From Burkholderia aenigmatica (GTDB taxonomy: Bacteria > Pseudomonadota > Gammaproteobacteria > Burkholderiales > Burkholderiaceae): a stretch of DNA of 64,000 nucleotides. A program made the translations under genes and the position numbers. Shown here one piece after another: positions 47,004 through 55,160 of the stretch. A model generated the notes under the pieces. The model did no database searches. It was not told the origin of the DNA and was given only the letters and a program-made list of their open reading frames with translations. Within the stretch, counting starts at the first letter, position 1, and each line of letters opens with the position of its first letter. Location of the stretch: assembly GCF_902499175.1 (NCBI RefSeq), contig NZ_CABVQC010000011.1, positions 1 through 64,000 on the forward strand, given 5' to 3'.

Positions 47004-47393
47004 TCAGGCGCTCCGTATCGTCGCGATTCAATCGCGATGCAAAGAAGTCAAAAAAGGGAATCTGAAGAGCATGAGCGAGCACGATCGTTCGTACTCGCCC
47101 ATTCCAGAATAGAAGCGCCATTTTCGACACACCGTGCGCGACATGACTGAAACCAAGTTCGATGCGTACGCAACGACCCGGAACGCATGCGCCGTCCGAT
47201 TTCCTCGCAAAGCGCCTGCAGCCAGGCACTTCTTACCCAGCCATGCCTCCGCCATCGGGAACGATGACCGCCTTTCCACCCCGCTGCGCGATCATGCCGA
47301 AGAAAGGCAGGGGCACTGAGCAGGAATGCCCCCACGGAAGAGCCGCGCACGTCGTGCCCGGCTCTTCCGTATCCCCCTCCGCACTGGCGAACC
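47004..47393. other. Intergenic region with hairpin, no gene
   Basis: About 390 bases between the beta-helix gene and the small membrane ORF, both minus-strand. It contains the long hairpin at 47334-47370 listed separately. ORFs here lack coding bias. The beta-helix promoter should lie in the first 150 bases. Confidence 0.35.
47334..47370. terminator. Long GC-rich hairpin downstream of the DUF4865 operon
   Basis: ACGGAAGAGCCG (47334-47345) pairs with CGGCTCTTCCGT (47359-47370), and the loop contains a further GCAC/GTGC pairing. It lies just after the stop of the small membrane gene and probably ends that transcript. No T tract follows on the minus strand. Confidence 0.6.
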
Positions 47394-47564
47394 TTATCGG
47401 AACAGTAACGCCAGCAACGTCGCGAGCGCGGCAATCGCGACGATCCCTGCCGCCATCCCGGCCAGATGCGCGGTGACCACCAGACCGGCCGGCAATCGCG
47501 TCGATGCCGCGCCGCTCGCCCCATCCGCCAGCCGGGCCCGCGATTGCGACGCGACGCCGTTCAT
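47394..47564 (-). CDS. Small single-pass membrane protein
   Basis: A 56-codon ORF, too short for a standard ORF cutoff. The N-terminal half is polar (MNGVASQSRARLADGASGA). The C-terminal half is one hydrophobic segment (LVVTAHLAGMAAGIVAIAAL...) ending in Arg. The ATG overlaps the DUF4865 stop by one base (TGATG), a translational coupling pattern, and third positions are GC-rich. No homologue is recognised. Confidence 0.55.
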   Translation of the reverse strand: MNGVASQSRARLADGASGAASTRLPAGLVVTAHLAGMAAGIVAIAALATLLALLFR

Positions 47565-48142
47565 CACACCCCGCTCCCCTCGAGCGTATCGAGCAACGGC
47601 CGGGCCAGATGCAGGACCTGGTACACCGTGCCCGCGCCGCCATCGTCCGGTTCGTGATCCGAAACGAGTACGCGCGTCAGCCGCCAGCGCAGCGGATCGA
47701 GGCTGACGGCGGCCGCGACCGTGCCCTGCCGCGCCGCCGCTTCGCGATTGCGTGCGACCTCCCGTACCAGCGTCGCATCGAGGTCGGCATCCGCCGGAAT
47801 GTCGATCGCTTCCAGCCGCACGAAGCGCCCCGTCGACGCACTGCCCTTGCGCGCATCGAGCGCGACCTGCACGTCGATCGGCGCGCGTCCGAAGCTGTCC
47901 GTCACGCCCCGGTAGCGGCCATCCGTGACGAACCTGGCGAACGCCTGCTCATTGCGCCACAGATAAAGCGATGCATAGCCGTTTTCCGTCGCGCCGTGGC
48001 GGCCGGCCTCGCGCAGCAGGAACCCCTTGAACACCAGATCCGGCGTGTCGTCCCAGAGCCTGCCGCGCTCACGCACGCGATTGCGGATGATGTCGAGGTC
48101 GTAGTCCGTCGGCAGGCGGTGCACGTAGTACGCGGTCAGCAT
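47564..48142 (-). CDS. DUF4865 family protein
   Basis: A 192-residue protein of the DUF4865 family. Near the N-terminus it has YYVHRLPTDYDLDIIRNRVRERG and then FKGFLLRE, and later YASLYLWRNEQAF. It looks like a small alpha+beta (dimeric ferredoxin-like) fold. AGGAG lies 7 bases before ATG 48142. It is divergent from a LysR gene that likely controls it. The role is unknown. Confidence 0.82.
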   Translation of the reverse strand: MLTAYYVHRLPTDYDLDIIRNRVRERGRLWDDTPDLVFKGFLLREAGRHGATENGYASLYLWRNEQAFARFVTDGRYRGVTDSFGRAPIDVQVALDARKGSASTGRFVRLEAIDIPADADLDATLVREVARNREAAARQGTVAAAVSLDPLRWRLTRVLVSDHEPDDGGAGTVYQVLHLARPLLDTLEGSGV

Positions 48143-48269
48143 GATCGACTCCTGGGAACGATAAGGGAGATTCCGAACGGCTTGAGAACAGCGTAGAAGA
48201 CCTTGAATCATTTGAAAATACGATGGCAGAATATTTCAATGATTTCATTTCTCAATGGATGCGTGTGCG

Positions 48270-49127
48270 ATGAAAACGCTCGACATCGAGGCCGTGCAGG
48301 CGTTCGTGCTGACCGCCGACCTCAAGAGCTTCACGCGGGCCGCCGAGGCGATGGACACGACGCAGTCCGCGGTGAGCCTGAAGATCAAGCGGCTCGAAGA
48401 CGGCCTCGGCCGCCGCCTGCTGGAACGCACGCCGCGGCAGGTTCGCCTGTCGGCCGACGGCACCGCGTTCCTGGAGCCGGCGCGCGAACTCGTGGCCGCT
48501 CACCAGGGTGCGATCGGCGCGTTCGGCGCCGGCCAGCGGCGGCTGGTGATCGGCGTGAGCCATCATGTCGTCGGCGCGGATCTACCGATGCTGCTTCGGC
48601 GCATGAGCGAAGCGGAACCGGGGCTCGTACTGGAGATCCGGGTTGCCGCATCGCGCGACGTGCTCGATGCGTTCGACCGCGGCCAGCTCGACGCCGCCGT
48701 CGCGCTGCAACACGACAGCCGGCGGCTCGACGGTGAAACCCTGCTGTCGGAATCGTTCGGCTGGATGGCCGCGACCGATTTCGAGTACCATCCGCCGCAA
48801 CCGCTGCGACTCGCGACACAGGCCGAGCCGTGCAGCGTGCGCCGCATGGCGATTGGCGCACTGGACGAAGCCGGCGTCGCCTGGACGGAAGTGTTCGTCG
48901 GTGGCGGCGTGGCGACGATCGGCGCGGCGGTATCCGCGGGGCTGGCGGTCGCCGCGCTCGGGCATCGCGTGGCGCCCGTCGGATCGGTCGACGTGGGTGC
49001 GCGATACGGGCTGCCGCCATTGCCGACGCGCGATGTCGTGCTCTACTCGAGCCTGACCGATGCGCGGGCCCGGCAGGCGCTACGCACGCTCGGTGCGGCA
49101 CTGCGTTCGTCGGTCGGCGTGCGGTGA
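48270..49127 (+). CDS. LysR-family regulator
   Basis: A 285-residue LysR-type regulator: helix-turn-helix in residues 5-60 (SFTRAAEAMDTTQSAVSLKIKRLE), then an effector-binding domain of usual size. The start is ATG 48270, five codons after an in-frame ATG at 48255; LysR N-termini are usually this short. It is divergent from the DUF4865 gene across a 127-base gap, an arrangement typical of a regulator-target pair. Confidence 0.9.
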   Translation: MKTLDIEAVQAFVLTADLKSFTRAAEAMDTTQSAVSLKIKRLEDGLGRRLLERTPRQVRLSADGTAFLEPARELVAAHQGAIGAFGAGQRRLVIGVSHHVVGADLPMLLRRMSEAEPGLVLEIRVAASRDVLDAFDRGQLDAAVALQHDSRRLDGETLLSESFGWMAATDFEYHPPQPLRLATQAEPCSVRRMAIGALDEAGVAWTEVFVGGGVATIGAAVSAGLAVAALGHRVAPVGSVDVGARYGLPPLPTRDVVLYSSLTDARARQALRTLGAALRSSVGVR

Positions 49128-49156
49128 TGTCGCGCTTGCACAACCCGGAGAACAAC

Positions 49157-49807
49157 ATGCGCCCGCTGGACGAACTGATCAACGAACGCGAATCCGCGCT
49201 CCCGACTTTGCTCGAGTGGGCGGCGGCAGCCCGTCACCCTTGCGAAATACTGCCCGCATCCGATCGGCGTGGCGAAGTGCTTTCAGCGCTTCAGGTATCC
49301 ACCCGATCGACCCTGGGGGCCATCGCCTATTCGACCGGCGGCATCCTGGTGGAAGGCGGCTACCTTCGTCTGCTTGGCTCGGGCCATCCCAGGCTGCCCA
49401 GAGACATCGTCGGCTGGAACACGGGGCGATCGTCCGGTTTTCTATTGATCGCAGACGATGCCGTCGGCGGCTTCTTCGCGTTGAACGGCGGCGCACTCGG
49501 GGATGACACGGGTTCGGTGTATTACTTTGCACCCGACACGTTGAGATGGGAGCCTCTCGAGATCGGGTATAGCGACTTCGTGCGGTGGTCGCTCAGCGAA
49601 AAGCTGCACGACTTCTATGCGAGCTTGCGCTGGTCAGGCTGGCAAGCTGATATTCAGCATCTGACGACGGATCAATGCGTCCACTTCTATCCGTTCCTGT
49701 GGACGAACGAAGGCTCGGTGGAACACAGCAGCCGCAAGGCGGTCAGCGTTTCCGAGCTGTACGCGCTTCATGTCAGTCCTGGATCCGCGGCGTCACGACA
49801 ACCCTGA
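49157..49807 (+). CDS. DUF2625 family protein
   Basis: A 216-residue protein that matches the DUF2625 family over its full length: MRPLDELINERES at the start, GGILVEGGYLRLLGSGHPRLP near residue 55 and VYYFAPDTLRWEPL near 115, then FYPFLWTNEG. The family may share the SMI1/KNR4-like fold of toxin-immunity proteins, so an immunity-like role is possible but unproven. CCCGGAG precedes the ATG. Confidence 0.88.
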   Translation: MRPLDELINERESALPTLLEWAAAARHPCEILPASDRRGEVLSALQVSTRSTLGAIAYSTGGILVEGGYLRLLGSGHPRLPRDIVGWNTGRSSGFLLIADDAVGGFFALNGGALGDDTGSVYYFAPDTLRWEPLEIGYSDFVRWSLSEKLHDFYASLRWSGWQADIQHLTTDQCVHFYPFLWTNEGSVEHSSRKAVSVSELYALHVSPGSAASRQP

Positions 49808-49840
49808 TCGGGCCACAACCGTTGAATAGCCGCCACCCGG

Positions 49841-50257
49841 CTAATTCGGCGGCTGCCATAAATTCTTGTCGCGCAGGCAGCGATCAATCGGAATGAGGCG
49901 TGCCCGGTGCATCTTCGTCACGTCGCCACCGTCAACGGACTCGAATACCATGCACGCGCATGTCAAATAATCCTCTTCGCGAACCGATGAATACGTATAC
50001 GACTTCGTGGTATTCGGATACATGTCCGACTGACGAATGACCGGCCATTGCCCGGCCTCCCTGTCGACCATCCAGATCCGCTCGCTGTCATGAAACTCGA
50101 TTGCATTGTTCTTCGACGAATTCCTCGACAGATCCAGCCAGCCACATCGATCCCCTGACGCGTCAGCATGGATCGGGCACATCAACACCAACGCCGAATA
50201 CAGCATGCCGATCCATGTCTGAATACGGTGGACGAACCGCCGCCGGGTATCGCGCAT
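49841..50257 (-). CDS. DUF4087 family exported protein
   Basis: A 138-residue protein. A basic stretch and a hydrophobic segment with a probable signal cleavage site after HADA precede the mature part. The mature part shows RCGWLDLS, then RIWMVDREAGQWPV and CACMVFES, matching DUF4087. Two Cys pairs suggest disulfides. GAGGTGGCA precedes the start. It follows another exported hypothetical gene with 11 bases between them. Base composition is lower in GC than the region around it. Confidence 0.75.
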   Translation of the reverse strand: MRDTRRRFVHRIQTWIGMLYSALVLMCPIHADASGDRCGWLDLSRNSSKNNAIEFHDSERIWMVDREAGQWPVIRQSDMYPNTTKSYTYSSVREEDYLTCACMVFESVDGGDVTKMHRARLIPIDRCLRDKNLWQPPN

Positions 50258-50268
50258 TGCCACCTCGA

Positions 50269-51060
50269 TCAGGATTTCGGGGCAAATTTCCATTTGCCTT
50301 CGCTGTATTCCAGCGATACATACTTTTCCAGCCCGGTGCCCCAAATCATCATATCTCCGAGCTGGCGAAACGGATAATATTCGGCCTCGTTACGGACCTT
50401 GTGTCCGTGCAACTGCATGTCGATGGAATTTGCCCACTCGTCGAATCCCTGCGCAGCCCGTATCGAATACCTGACATCCGTCCTGTACGCGCCATCAAGA
50501 TCCTTGTAGACGCTCCCGTTGATCCTCGACCGGTCCGACGAATCTCCGACAAAAAAGTCCGCCTCGAGCGACGTGAAGCTATCGTACACATAGCGGCCAA
50601 AGCAAAGGGCCTTCGACGCTCCGCCGGCCCCGGATGTACCGGTTTGATTGCGCTGTTCGCGCACATACGGCTTCGCTTGCGGAGCAATGTCGTAAATCCG
50701 CTTTTCGTGCGGATAGAACTGAACCGGCCCGGCATTCCGGTGCGGCACAACCGTTCTGGTGACGAATCCAGCATTGGCCAGCGCCTCCATCAACGCCAGC
50801 GTATATTTGGTCTCGGTGTACACCGGCGCGTCGAAATCGTAGACGACAGGCCAGTTGCGATAATCGTCGCAAATTTCGTCGGTCGTGTAGCGCAACGCGT
50901 CCTGACGCGCAAACGCCTCTGCCTGAGTTTGGGAGGGGGGACTCGGGAATGTGGTCGAAGACTGACGAGATAGCTTGAACCACGCATAGCCTGCGATGGC
51001 GAGCACAACGACAGGAACCATCAATATGGATATCGTCTTGAATCGCGTCTTCGCTATCAC
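50269..51060 (-). CDS. Unrecognised membrane-anchored protein
   Basis: About 263 residues, not recognised. One N-terminal membrane helix (ISILMVPVVVLAIAGYAWF), a Ser/Pro/Gln linker near residue 40, then a soluble domain presumably in the periplasm with several aromatic residues and two Cys. Start is GTG 51060 or TTG 51066; neither has a strong ribosome site. Codon use is less GC-biased than the genome. It is likely co-transcribed with the DUF4087 gene. Confidence 0.6.
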   Translation of the reverse strand: MIAKTRFKTISILMVPVVVLAIAGYAWFKLSRQSSTTFPSPPSQTQAEAFARQDALRYTTDEICDDYRNWPVVYDFDAPVYTETKYTLALMEALANAGFVTRTVVPHRNAGPVQFYPHEKRIYDIAPQAKPYVREQRNQTGTSGAGGASKALCFGRYVYDSFTSLEADFFVGDSSDRSRINGSVYKDLDGAYRTDVRYSIRAAQGFDEWANSIDMQLHGHKVRNEAEYYPFRQLGDMMIWGTGLEKYVSLEYSEGKWKFAPKS

Positions 51061-51066
51061 GATCAA

Positions 51067-51549
51067 TCACTCGCTGCAGTTTCCGGAAGGAATCGCGCGA
51101 TACTAGCACGCAGCCCTGGACGACCCGGTTATCAAGAGATGCGCAATACCGGATCGAGACTGGTATTTTTTATTCGAACATCGGGATACGCGACCCGCAG
51201 CTCGCTTTACGTCCGGCAATCAACAGTTGATGGCTCTCGCGCTCAATATCCGCTCGCGGCCGGCGCATCCGGCATACGCCGCACATCGACGGGTATCCCG
51301 TGTTCGGCATCACGGGCGACGGCACGTCCGCCACCCTCGCACCATTCACATCGGTGCGCTTTGTCTTGATGTATCCGGCACATCGCCCGGGTCAGGTTCA
51401 GATCGCATCGAAATGCTTCGATGCGCGCCACGGTAAAATTCCGCCTTCATCCCGCCCGTGCAGCCGGCCAACGCCTGCCCGGGTGAGCATCAACAGAATC
51501 GACACGCCGCCATCATCTTGATTTCTTTACATTTTTCACCTCGCGACGC
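51067..51549. other. Intergenic region, nothing recognised
   Basis: About 480 bases between the exported hypothetical gene (minus) and the YigZ gene (plus). The composition is uneven. Small ORFs here have no ribosome site or coding bias. The region should contain both divergent promoters. Confidence 0.3.
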
Positions 51550-52137
51550 ATGATGTACTCGCTCGCCACCACCTACATCCGGGAACTCGAGATCCGCAAG
51601 AGCCGCTTCATCGCGTACGCAATTCCCGTCGAAGACCGCGACGCGGCGATGCAGGCGCTGCAGCGCCTGCGCGACGAACATCCGGCCGCCACCCACGTAT
51701 GCTGGGCACTGCTGGCGGGCGGCCAGTCGGGCATGTCGGACGACGGCGAGCCGTCGGGCACTGCCGGCCGCCCGATCCTGGAAGTGCTGCGCCATCACGA
51801 TCTCGACGGCGTGCTCGGCGCGGTCGTGCGTTACTACGGTGGCGTGAAGCTGGGCGCGGGCGGGTTGGTACGCGCGTACACCGATGCAATCGCGTCGGCG
51901 CTGCTCGATGCCGAGCGCGTCGAACGCATCCGCTACACGCGGCTCGCGATCGAGATCGGCTATCCCGAGGAGGCACGCGTGCGCCGCTGGATCGAACAGG
52001 CGGGTTATGAACTGGTGGGCAGCGCGTACGGGATGACGGTGAAGCTCGTGATCAAGCTGCCCGAGACCGCCGACGGGAATGCGCGAACCGAGTTGTTCGA
52101 CCTGACGCAAGGCCGATCGGGCTTTCCCGATCTGTGA
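51550..52137 (+). CDS. YigZ/IMPACT family protein
   Basis: A 195-residue member of the UPF0029/IMPACT family. EIRKSRFIAYAIPV near residue 14, HVCWALLAGG with SDDGEPSGTAGRPIL near residue 60, and VVRYYGGVKLGAGGLVRAY near residue 95 are the family hallmarks. The C-terminal DUF1949 domain follows. The biochemical role is not settled; relatives bind nucleic acids or ribosomal partners. Monocistronic. Confidence 0.92.
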   Translation: MMYSLATTYIRELEIRKSRFIAYAIPVEDRDAAMQALQRLRDEHPAATHVCWALLAGGQSGMSDDGEPSGTAGRPILEVLRHHDLDGVLGAVVRYYGGVKLGAGGLVRAYTDAIASALLDAERVERIRYTRLAIEIGYPEEARVRRWIEQAGYELVGSAYGMTVKLVIKLPETADGNARTELFDLTQGRSGFPDL

Positions 52138-52399
52138 CGAACGGCAACCGTCCGCTCCGTCGCCCCGGCTATCTGCACATTCCGCCGAAAAATCAGATAC
52201 ATCCGATAGAAAAAACGCGCGCCGCCACTTGATCTCACCGGGTTCCCGGCGACTCGCGCCACATACGTCTTACCCGCAGGCCGGCACAGGCAGCACGCAA
52301 CCGCCACCGGCCGCGGCGGCACGCCAAGGCCGGGCATGCCGACGTGCGGTTCGTCGCGCGTCGCCACTCATCCAAACTCGGCTACGGGATAACGGACGC

Positions 52400-52660
52400 C
52401 TGCACCAAGTACAGACACTGCAAGCCCAGCTTGCGGAACTCGATCGGCGCATCAAGGCGGCACGGAGCCGCGAACGCAGCGCGGTGCCGGCGCAGGTGCG
52501 CGAGCTCGTCACGCGCTACGTGCTGACCGCACGGGAAATCTTCGGGCAGGGTGACAGCCATCGTGCAAAGCTGTTCACCGTCGGCGTGAAGTATCGCGAC
52601 CCGGCAACCGGAGCGACATGGAGCGGGCGCGACCGCACCGCGTTCCTGATCCGGGAGTAA
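52400..52660 (+). CDS. H-NS family protein with no canonical start
   Basis: The 86 codons from 52400 resemble Burkholderia H-NS proteins: an N-terminal coiled stretch (TLQAQLAELDRRIKAAR) and the C-terminal DNA-binding KYRDPATGATWSGR. The codon where the family has its ATG is CTG at 52400. No ATG, GTG or TTG occurs in frame between an implausible TTG at 52229 and residue 32. Therefore it is either started at CTG or inactivated. The AT-hook-like motif is shorter and ends RDRTAFLIRE. Confidence 0.6.
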   Translation: MHQVQTLQAQLAELDRRIKAARSRERSAVPAQVRELVTRYVLTAREIFGQGDSHRAKLFTVGVKYRDPATGATWSGRDRTAFLIRE

Positions 52661-52715
52661 CGCGCGCCGCGTTGCACGGCGCGCCCCTTCATCGCATCGA
52701 ACCCGCCACGACCGC

Positions 52716-53672
52716 TCAGTAAGTATCCGGCACGATCATGTCGTCCGGCGTCGGCCGGCGGATGTAATCCTCGTGATGCTCGCGCGGCGGCAGGTCGATC
52801 GGCGCGTGCGGCACCTCGTGATACGGCACCTGTTGCAGCAGATGGTGAATGCAGTTCAGCCGCGCGCGCTTCTTGTCGACGGCCTGCACGACCCACCACG
52901 GCGCCTCCGGAATATGCGTGCGCTGCAGCATCTCTTCCTTCGCGGCCGTATAGGCTTCCCAGCGGCGGCGGCTTTCCAGGTCCATCGGACTCAGCTTCCA
53001 CTGCTTCAGCGGATCCTCGATCCGGCTCTGGAAGCGCACTTCCTGCTCGTGATCGGTGATCGAGAACCAGTATTTGACGATCTGGATCCCGCTGCGCACC
53101 AGCATCTTCTCGAACTCCGGCACCGAACGGAAAAACTCCTCGTATTCGTCGTCGGTGCAGAAGTTCATCACACGCTCGACGCCCGCGCGGTTGTACCAGC
53201 TGCGGTCGAACAGCACGATCTCGCCGCCGGCCGGCAGATGCGCGACATAGCGCTGGAAATACCATTGCGTGCGCTCGCGGTTGCTCGGCGCGGGCAGCGC
53301 GGCGACCCGGCAGACCCGCGGGTTCAGCCGCTGCGTGATGCGCTTGATCGCGCCGCCCTTGCCGGCCGCGTCGCGCCCCTCGAAAATGACGACGAGCCGG
53401 TGCCCCGTGCTCACGACCCAGTCCTGCAACTTCACGAGCTCGCCCTGCAGCCGGAACAGCTCGCGGAAATACTCCTTGCGTGCCTCGCGACGCTCCTGCG
53501 AGAACAGCAAGTCGTCGTTGTCGTCGAAGCGGCGGTCGTCGAGCTCCATCTCGAGCTCTTCGTCGTACGCGTCGACCAGATCTTCCTCGAAACGGCGCTG
53601 GCGCGCCTCCATCGACTCCATCTCGGTGAGGTTGTCGGTTCCGGTCTCGGTGCGGGTATCGTTGTCGCCCAT
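52716..53672 (-). CDS. ppk2: Polyphosphate kinase 2
   Basis: A 318-residue PPK2-type enzyme that uses polyphosphate to phosphorylate nucleoside mono- or diphosphates. Walker A is VIFEGRDAAGKGG near residue 95, and Walker B is VLFDRSWYNRAGVE near 150. The N-terminal acidic region is about 70 residues. GGAGG lies 5 bases before the ATG. The class (ADP- or AMP-using) cannot be assigned by eye. Confidence 0.93.
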   Translation of the reverse strand: MGDNDTRTETGTDNLTEMESMEARQRRFEEDLVDAYDEELEMELDDRRFDDNDDLLFSQERREARKEYFRELFRLQGELVKLQDWVVSTGHRLVVIFEGRDAAGKGGAIKRITQRLNPRVCRVAALPAPSNRERTQWYFQRYVAHLPAGGEIVLFDRSWYNRAGVERVMNFCTDDEYEEFFRSVPEFEKMLVRSGIQIVKYWFSITDHEQEVRFQSRIEDPLKQWKLSPMDLESRRRWEAYTAAKEEMLQRTHIPEAPWWVVQAVDKKRARLNCIHHLLQQVPYHEVPHAPIDLPPREHHEDYIRRPTPDDMIVPDTY

Positions 53673-53761
53673 GGGGCCTCCTTCCATCATTGACGCAGCC
53701 AAACTCCGCCATTATCCCAGTGTCGCGCGTCAAAATCATGAAATGAGGGCCGCCACGCCCG

Positions 53762-55156
53762 TCAGAAGCGGTACGCGAGCAGCACGCTGGCCAGCACGGG
53801 GTTCGCGGAGATATCGAACGTGTTCGACGCGAGCTGCCGGTTCGGCTGGTCGATGTCCAGCGTAATCCTGGTCCGCAACGGGATATAGGTCACCATGCCG
53901 GTGATCCAGAACTGGCGCGTGATCTGGTAGCTCGCGCCGACGGTGAACACCGGCTGCCACACGCTCTTCACCTTCGCCGATACGTTGGTCTTCCCCGACA
54001 GCAGCAGGTCGCCGCCGGCATCCCAGATGCGCTGGAACAGCGACGGATCGAGCAGCAGCGACTGCAGGCTGCCGATGTCCCCGCCCGCCGCGAGCAGCCC
54101 GCCGAGCGACGCGAGCTTGCGCTGGAACACGGGATTCAGGTTCGTGTTCGTGAAGCGCGTATAGCTGATGCCGATACCCGCGAACGGGCGGAAACGATCG
54201 TCGCGCTCGCCAAGGTAATACTTGAACACGACGGACCCGAGCCACGCGCGCGTGGTCGCGAGCGGGTTGCTTTGCGTGTTCGCGAGATCGATCAGCGGCA
54301 AGCGCCCCTGGACACCCGAAAAAATCCGGTCGAGCGGCAGCGCGATACTGCCGTTCCCGCGCAGCGTCAGTACCGGCGGGATGCCCCCGCCGAGTTCGGC
54401 CGCCCAGTTCTCCGAGAAAAAGTGGGTAAACGTGAACGCCAGCGTGTTCGTATTGCTGAGCGACAGGCTCGAACCCTGGTTCTGGAAGCTGTTCAGCCCG
54501 AGTGCGTCCGTGTGCGTCGTCACGGGCGTCGATCGGCCGGTCGTGCCGACGAAGTGCCAGCCGAGGGCGACCATGTTGCGGTCGTCGCCCATCAGTTGCG
54601 TCAGCAGCGGCGGCGCCTGGGCGGCCGGCAGATCGGGCAGCCGCGACGGGTCGATGGGATGCAGTTCGTACGGCATGCGGTCGGCGTGGACGACGCCGCG
54701 CGCCGGCGCGTCGTTCGCCGCCTCCTGCGCGGCGCCTGGCTTGCAGCCGGTGCCGGCGTCACCGCCGCCGTCATCGAAGCCGATGCCGGCCGCGCCGTCG
54801 TCGCGCGTGGCCCCGCATGTGCGCCCCGCCCCGCTGGTTCGCTGGCCGAGCGTGATCTTGCGCGCCGTCAACGGGACGGCGTCGGGTTGCGGCCCACCGC
54901 CCGAATCGTCGCGCCCGCGGCGGGCCGGCCCCGCATCGGTCGCCCACGCGCTCGCATCGAACCCGTCCGCGTCGCCGCCCGGCCAGAAGCCGATCCCGTC
55001 GGCCCCGGCCTGCCAGCGTGGTTCGGCGTCGCCGTCCGGCTGCGGCGCGCCATGCGCGGCGGCCGCGCAGGCGAACAGCGTCGCGCCGAGCCAGCGCGAC
55101 AGCGGACGCACGGCGCCCGGCCGCACGCGGCGGCGGTCCTTGTCCCGGCTCACCAT
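53762..55156 (-). CDS. OmpW-like outer-membrane protein with long N-terminal linker
   Basis: A 464-residue protein. A signal peptide ends near AHG (residue 36), then about 150 residues rich in Gly, Asp and Ala with two Cys. The C-terminal 280 residues match OmpW-type eight-strand barrels: TNTLAFTFTHFFSENWAAELGGG, FRPFAGIGISYTRF, and a final Phe (LLAYRF). It starts four bases after the HlyD stop, so it belongs to the peptide-export operon. Typical OmpW proteins have no such linker. It may form a channel or receptor for the exported product. Confidence 0.82.
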   Translation of the reverse strand: MVSRDKDRRRVRPGAVRPLSRWLGATLFACAAAAHGAPQPDGDAEPRWQAGADGIGFWPGGDADGFDASAWATDAGPARRGRDDSGGGPQPDAVPLTARKITLGQRTSGAGRTCGATRDDGAAGIGFDDGGGDAGTGCKPGAAQEAANDAPARGVVHADRMPYELHPIDPSRLPDLPAAQAPPLLTQLMGDDRNMVALGWHFVGTTGRSTPVTTHTDALGLNSFQNQGSSLSLSNTNTLAFTFTHFFSENWAAELGGGIPPVLTLRGNGSIALPLDRIFSGVQGRLPLIDLANTQSNPLATTRAWLGSVVFKYYLGERDDRFRPFAGIGISYTRFTNTNLNPVFQRKLASLGGLLAAGGDIGSLQSLLLDPSLFQRIWDAGGDLLLSGKTNVSAKVKSVWQPVFTVGASYQITRQFWITGMVTYIPLRTRITLDIDQPNRQLASNTFDISANPVLASVLLAYRF

Positions 55157-55160
55157 CGGC

